Both the position numbers and the translations under genes were made by a program. A DNA stretch of 8,321 nucleotides from Acidobacteriota bacterium (GTDB lineage: Bacteria; Acidobacteriota; Terriglobia; Terriglobales; Acidobacteriaceae): NCBI GenBank assembly GCA_021799945.1, contig JAJYZK010000121.1, forward strand, positions 1-8,321, in the 5' to 3' direction. The notes under the pieces were generated by a model. The model was given only the letters and a program-made list of their open reading frames with translations, did no database searches and was not told the DNA's origin. Positions 5,969 through 8,321 of this stretch are shown here, piece after piece (within the stretch, counting starts at the first letter, position 1; each line of letters starts with the position of its first letter).

Positions 5969-7779
5969 GCCGGCATCTCCGCCGGCTCCTGAGTGGCTAA
6001 CGACGGGGGCGCTAACGACAGCGGCGCGAGCCGTCGCCGGGCGTACAGGTCGGCGGGAGTTCCCCAATCGACAATCCGGCCCGATTCCATGACAAACACC
6101 AGGTCGGCGAGCTCGGCCAGCGCCGCGCGATGGGTGATGACCAGCGCCGTTCTGCCGCGTAGAACGCGGGCCAGCTCCCGCGCCACCGCAGCCTCGGATT
6201 GGGCGTCGAGCGCGGAGGTCGGCTCATCCAGGATGAGCAGGGACGGGTTCCGCAGCAGAGCGCGCGCCAGCGCGATGCGCTGACGCTCTCCCACGGAGAC
6301 GGTCACGCCGCGTTCGCCGAGGATCGTATCGTATTGCTCGGGCAGAGACTCGATGAAGGAGGCGATGCACGCCGCCGAGGCGCAGCTCCGGATCTCCGCT
6401 TCGGTCGCCTCCGGCCGCCCGTAGGCGATGTTCTCGCGGATGGAGGCATGGAAGAAAAAGGGCGACTGCTCGACCAGCGCGATCTCCCGGCGCAGATCGT
6501 CCAGTTTCATGCGGCGGAGATCGAGGCCGTCGATGGCGATCGATCCCCGTTCCGGATCGTAGAAGCGCAGCAGCATCTCCGCCACCGTGGACTTGCCGGC
6601 TCCGCTGCTCCCCACCAGCGCGCAGAGGGCGCCGGCGGGAATGCGCAGGCTGATGTCGCGCAGCACAGGCCCGCGATCCGTGTAGGCAAAGGAGACCCCG
6701 TCGAAGCGGATCTCGCGCCGGGCGCCGCGGAACCGCTGCGCCTGCGGATCTTCGCGAATCTCGGGCGGGATGTCGAGCAGGGTGAGGACGCGCTCCAGAG
6801 AGACGGCGCCGGTGAGCAGGTTTGTATAGACGCCGAACAGGCTCTGGACCGGCGTTAGAAGCCGCAGATGATAGGCCATGAACGCGACCAGGCCGCCGAG
6901 GCTGAGATGTCCTTGAATGACCAGCCTTCCTCCATAGAGAAAGACCATGGCCGTGGACACGGTGAGCAGCATGCCCGGCGCGGCTCCGGCCAGGAACGAG
7001 AGGAATTGGAGACGCAGCAGCGCGGAGATGAAGGCGCTGTTGTGCCGCTCGAAGTTGCGGACTTCGCGTTCTTCGCCGCCGGAGGCGACGACGAGCCGCA
7101 TGGCCATGAGACTTTCGATGAGAAAACTGCCGAGGCCGGCGCTGCACTCCCGCACGCGCCGGGTGCGGCTCGTCAACCGAACCTGAAAATGCCGCAGCGA
7201 CAGGGATGCCGCAGGCAGCAGCGCCAGGCTCACCAGGCAGAGCCTCCAGTTCAGCCAGGCCATGATGGCCACGCTTCCGATTAGCGACAGCGCATTCGAA
7301 AGCGAACTCAGCAGGGTGTCCGAGCAGACCCGCTGCACTTCGCCGATATCGTTGTTGAGCCGGGAAACGACGTCGCCGAGCTTGCGCCGGGCGAAGAACT
7401 GAGGCGAGAGCCGCTGCAGATGACGGTAAACGGAGAGCCGCATATCGAACAGCGACCGGGCGGAAAAGCGGATATAGAGATAGCTGCATCCGATGGAGAC
7501 AACCGCGCTCAGGAGGGTGAGCGCGACCATGAGCAACGCGATCCGCTCCAGAGCCTTCATGCTGTGGCGCAGCAACGCGTCGTCGATCAGCATCCGCGAC
7601 ACGTAGGGCTGGGTGAGGCCCAGCGCGCTCGACAGCAGGCTCAGCAGCAGGACGGCGCTCAGGGCCCGCCAGTAGGGACGGAGCCAGGGAAGGACGCGGC
7701 GGTATTGCCGGAAGGGAATCGAGGGCGGGAGCGAGGGGGATGGCGCGTGATCCGCATTGTTCTGGTTCAGCCTGTCCAC
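5965..7779 (-). CDS. qhpF: QhpF-like ABC exporter (fused membrane and ATPase domains)
   Basis: 604-residue half-transporter of the MsbA/lipid A-exporter type, expected to work as a homodimer in the inner membrane. In the qhp system QhpF is the candidate exporter of the modified gamma subunit to the periplasm. The membrane domain has six hydrophobic segments, near residues 38-57, 78-103, 153-174, 178-196, 258-282 and 293-312. In the ATPase domain: aromatic Tyr366 in SFAYTD, Walker A GSSGAGKST at 390-398, Q-loop Gln438, signature VSVGERQ at 494-500, Walker B LLILDEP at 514-520 with Glu519, and switch His550. The signature is far from LSGGQ (Val, Val and Glu at three of five positions). There is no N-terminal C39 peptidase domain; the separate protease QhpE next to it would do the processing. 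The GTG at 7779 is preceded by GGGGAG with six bases between. It lies 65 bp after qhpB with no convincing terminator between, so co-transcription is likely. Without its neighbours it would be called only a generic multidrug/lipid exporter. Confidence 0.83.
   Translation of the reverse strand: MDRLNQNNADHAPSPSLPPSIPFRQYRRVLPWLRPYWRALSAVLLLSLLSSALGLTQPYVSRMLIDDALLRHSMKALERIALLMVALTLLSAVVSIGCSYLYIRFSARSLFDMRLSVYRHLQRLSPQFFARRKLGDVVSRLNNDIGEVQRVCSDTLLSSLSNALSLIGSVAIMAWLNWRLCLVSLALLPAASLSLRHFQVRLTSRTRRVRECSAGLGSFLIESLMAMRLVVASGGEEREVRNFERHNSAFISALLRLQFLSFLAGAAPGMLLTVSTAMVFLYGGRLVIQGHLSLGGLVAFMAYHLRLLTPVQSLFGVYTNLLTGAVSLERVLTLLDIPPEIREDPQAQRFRGARREIRFDGVSFAYTDRGPVLRDISLRIPAGALCALVGSSGAGKSTVAEMLLRFYDPERGSIAIDGLDLRRMKLDDLRREIALVEQSPFFFHASIRENIAYGRPEATEAEIRSCASAACIASFIESLPEQYDTILGERGVTVSVGERQRIALARALLRNPSLLILDEPTSALDAQSEAAVARELARVLRGRTALVITHRAALAELADLVFVMESGRIVDWGTPADLYARRRLAPLSLAPPSLATQEPAEMPA
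5977..5980 (-). promoter_or_regulatory. Ribosome binding site of qhpE, inside the end of qhpF
   Basis: GGAG on the minus strand sits eight bases before the GTG at 5968 and within the last codons of qhpF. With the four-base stop/start overlap it indicates translational coupling, and it decides the start against the upstream ATG at 6067. Confidence 0.65.
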
Positions 7780-7785
7780 GCGGTT

Positions 7786-7791
7786 CTCCCC
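7786..7791 (-). promoter_or_regulatory. Ribosome binding site of qhpF
   Basis: GGGGAG on the minus strand, six bases before the GTG at 7779. Good strength and spacing support this non-ATG start. Confidence 0.65.
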
Positions 7792-7844
7792 TCAAGTCTT
7801 TTTTCGACCCTTCGGGCGCCCGCGCCCGCCTCAGGCGCGGCCGT

Positions 7845-8321
7845 CTACTGTCCCTCCGGCATCACGATCAGGTTGGATGTCGTGTCTCCGCCGAGGTCGA
7901 TGTCGTGGGTCATCTCCAGCGTCTTCGCGTCGTAGACCTCGATCTGGAAACCGGCGTTGTAGATCAGAAGATTCGCGCCGTCCGCGGTCATGCCGAAGTT
8001 GAAGCGCGTCCGTCCGATGAAGGCCTTTTTGGCGATGATTTTCTTGGTCTCCATGTCGAAGACCCAGAACTCCGTGATGCGATTGCCCTGCTCGCCGTTC
8101 ACCACCGCGGTGTACCCGAGCTTCCTGTCCGGGGTCAGCATCAGGGGCGACATCATGGTGGTGGTCACCGGCCCGATCGGCGTCAAGTCGAAGGACAGAT
8201 TCTCCAGGTTGATTTCTGCGATGCCGAATATCTCGCGATGCACGAAGGGATCGGAGGAGTTGAACAGGCCGATCACCTTATCCGGCGCCTCGTTGGGATC
8301 GTCCACCAGGTCCAGCGAAAG
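7845..8321 (-). CDS. qhpB: Quinohemoprotein amine dehydrogenase beta subunit, C-terminal part
   Basis: The last 158 residues of a gene whose 5' part lies beyond the right edge; the frame is open to the edge, so the GTG at 8306 is not a start. It shows YVTN/WD-like beta-propeller blades: ITEFWVFDMETKKIIAKKAF and FQIEVYDAKTLEMTHDIDL each carry the strand pattern of a hydrophobic run, then D-x-(E/K)-T-(K/L), and TADGANLLIYN is a linking strand. It ends in GGDTTSNLIVMPEGQ. In QHNDH the beta subunit is a periplasmic seven-bladed propeller that packs against the gamma subunit carrying CTQ and the diheme alpha subunit. Propellers are easily confused with each other, but the company of an S8 protease, an ABC exporter and a flavin monooxygenase strongly supports QHNDH beta. 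The usual signal peptide cannot be checked here. Confidence 0.82.
   Translation of the reverse strand, partial: LSLDLVDDPNEAPDKVIGLFNSSDPFVHREIFGIAEINLENLSFDLTPIGPVTTTMMSPLMLTPDRKLGYTAVVNGEQGNRITEFWVFDMETKKIIAKKAFIGRTRFNFGMTADGANLLIYNAGFQIEVYDAKTLEMTHDIDLGGDTTSNLIVMPEGQ

Noticed and set aside
5969..6067. Upstream ATG that would lengthen QhpE by 33 residues
   Set aside because: It would overlap qhpF by about 100 bases and add a low-complexity segment. The GTG at 5968 has a good ribosome binding site and couples to the qhpF stop.
6224..7795. 523-codon minus-strand frame overlapping qhpF
   Set aside because: Out-of-frame reading of the exporter gene. Its product is Arg/Ala/Pro-rich with no recognisable motif, while the qhpF frame has all ABC motifs.
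7811..7830. GC-rich inverted repeat (gggcgc/gcgccc) between qhpB and qhpF, as a terminator
   Set aside because: The loop is only two bases, and on the transcribed minus strand it is followed by an A-run, not a T-run.

Overview
This window is high-GC bacterial DNA carrying, on the minus strand, most of a maturation module for quinohemoprotein amine dehydrogenase (QHNDH), the periplasmic enzyme whose small gamma subunit carries the protein-derived cofactor cysteine tryptophylquinone (CTQ). Four of the five substantial genes fit qhp genes: the C-terminal half of the beta subunit (qhpB, running off the right edge), an ABC exporter (qhpF), a minimal subtilisin-like protease (qhpE) and an FAD-dependent monooxygenase (qhpG). 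Assignments rest on motifs, protein architecture and gene company. No database search was possible.

The fifth gene, between qhpE and qhpG, encodes an Oar-like TonB-dependent outer-membrane protein of 1142 residues with an N-terminal carboxypeptidase-regulatory-like domain. Large families of such proteins are typical of Acidobacteriota, especially Solibacter/Bryobacter relatives. Together with an intergenic repeat of a type I associate with acidobacterial genomes, this suggests an acidobacterium, but that is inference. The best-studied qhp operons are from Proteobacteria (Paracoccus, Pseudomonas).

Layout in minus-strand transcription order, right to left: qhpB (8321-7845, partial), a 65-bp gap, qhpF (7779-5965), qhpE (5968-5279, start overlapping the qhpF stop by four bases), a 355-bp leader region with a possible promoter, the TonB-dependent receptor (4924-1496), a 303-bp spacer holding a nested inverted repeat, and qhpG (1192-140). 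At the far left a short plus-strand reading frame (2-109) looks like the end of a convergent gene.

Expected pathway, from published work on proteobacterial QHNDH: the radical-SAM enzyme QhpD (not in this window, perhaps beyond the right edge with qhpA and qhpC) forms thioether cross-links in the gamma-subunit precursor. QhpG hydroxylates the tryptophan that becomes CTQ, QhpE removes the leader peptide, and QhpF is the candidate exporter to the periplasm, where gamma joins the alpha and beta subunits. Points of most interest are the apparent loss of the oxyanion-hole Asn in QhpE, the weak ABC signature in QhpF, the outer-membrane receptor inside the gene set, and the nested repeat that separates qhpG from the rest.
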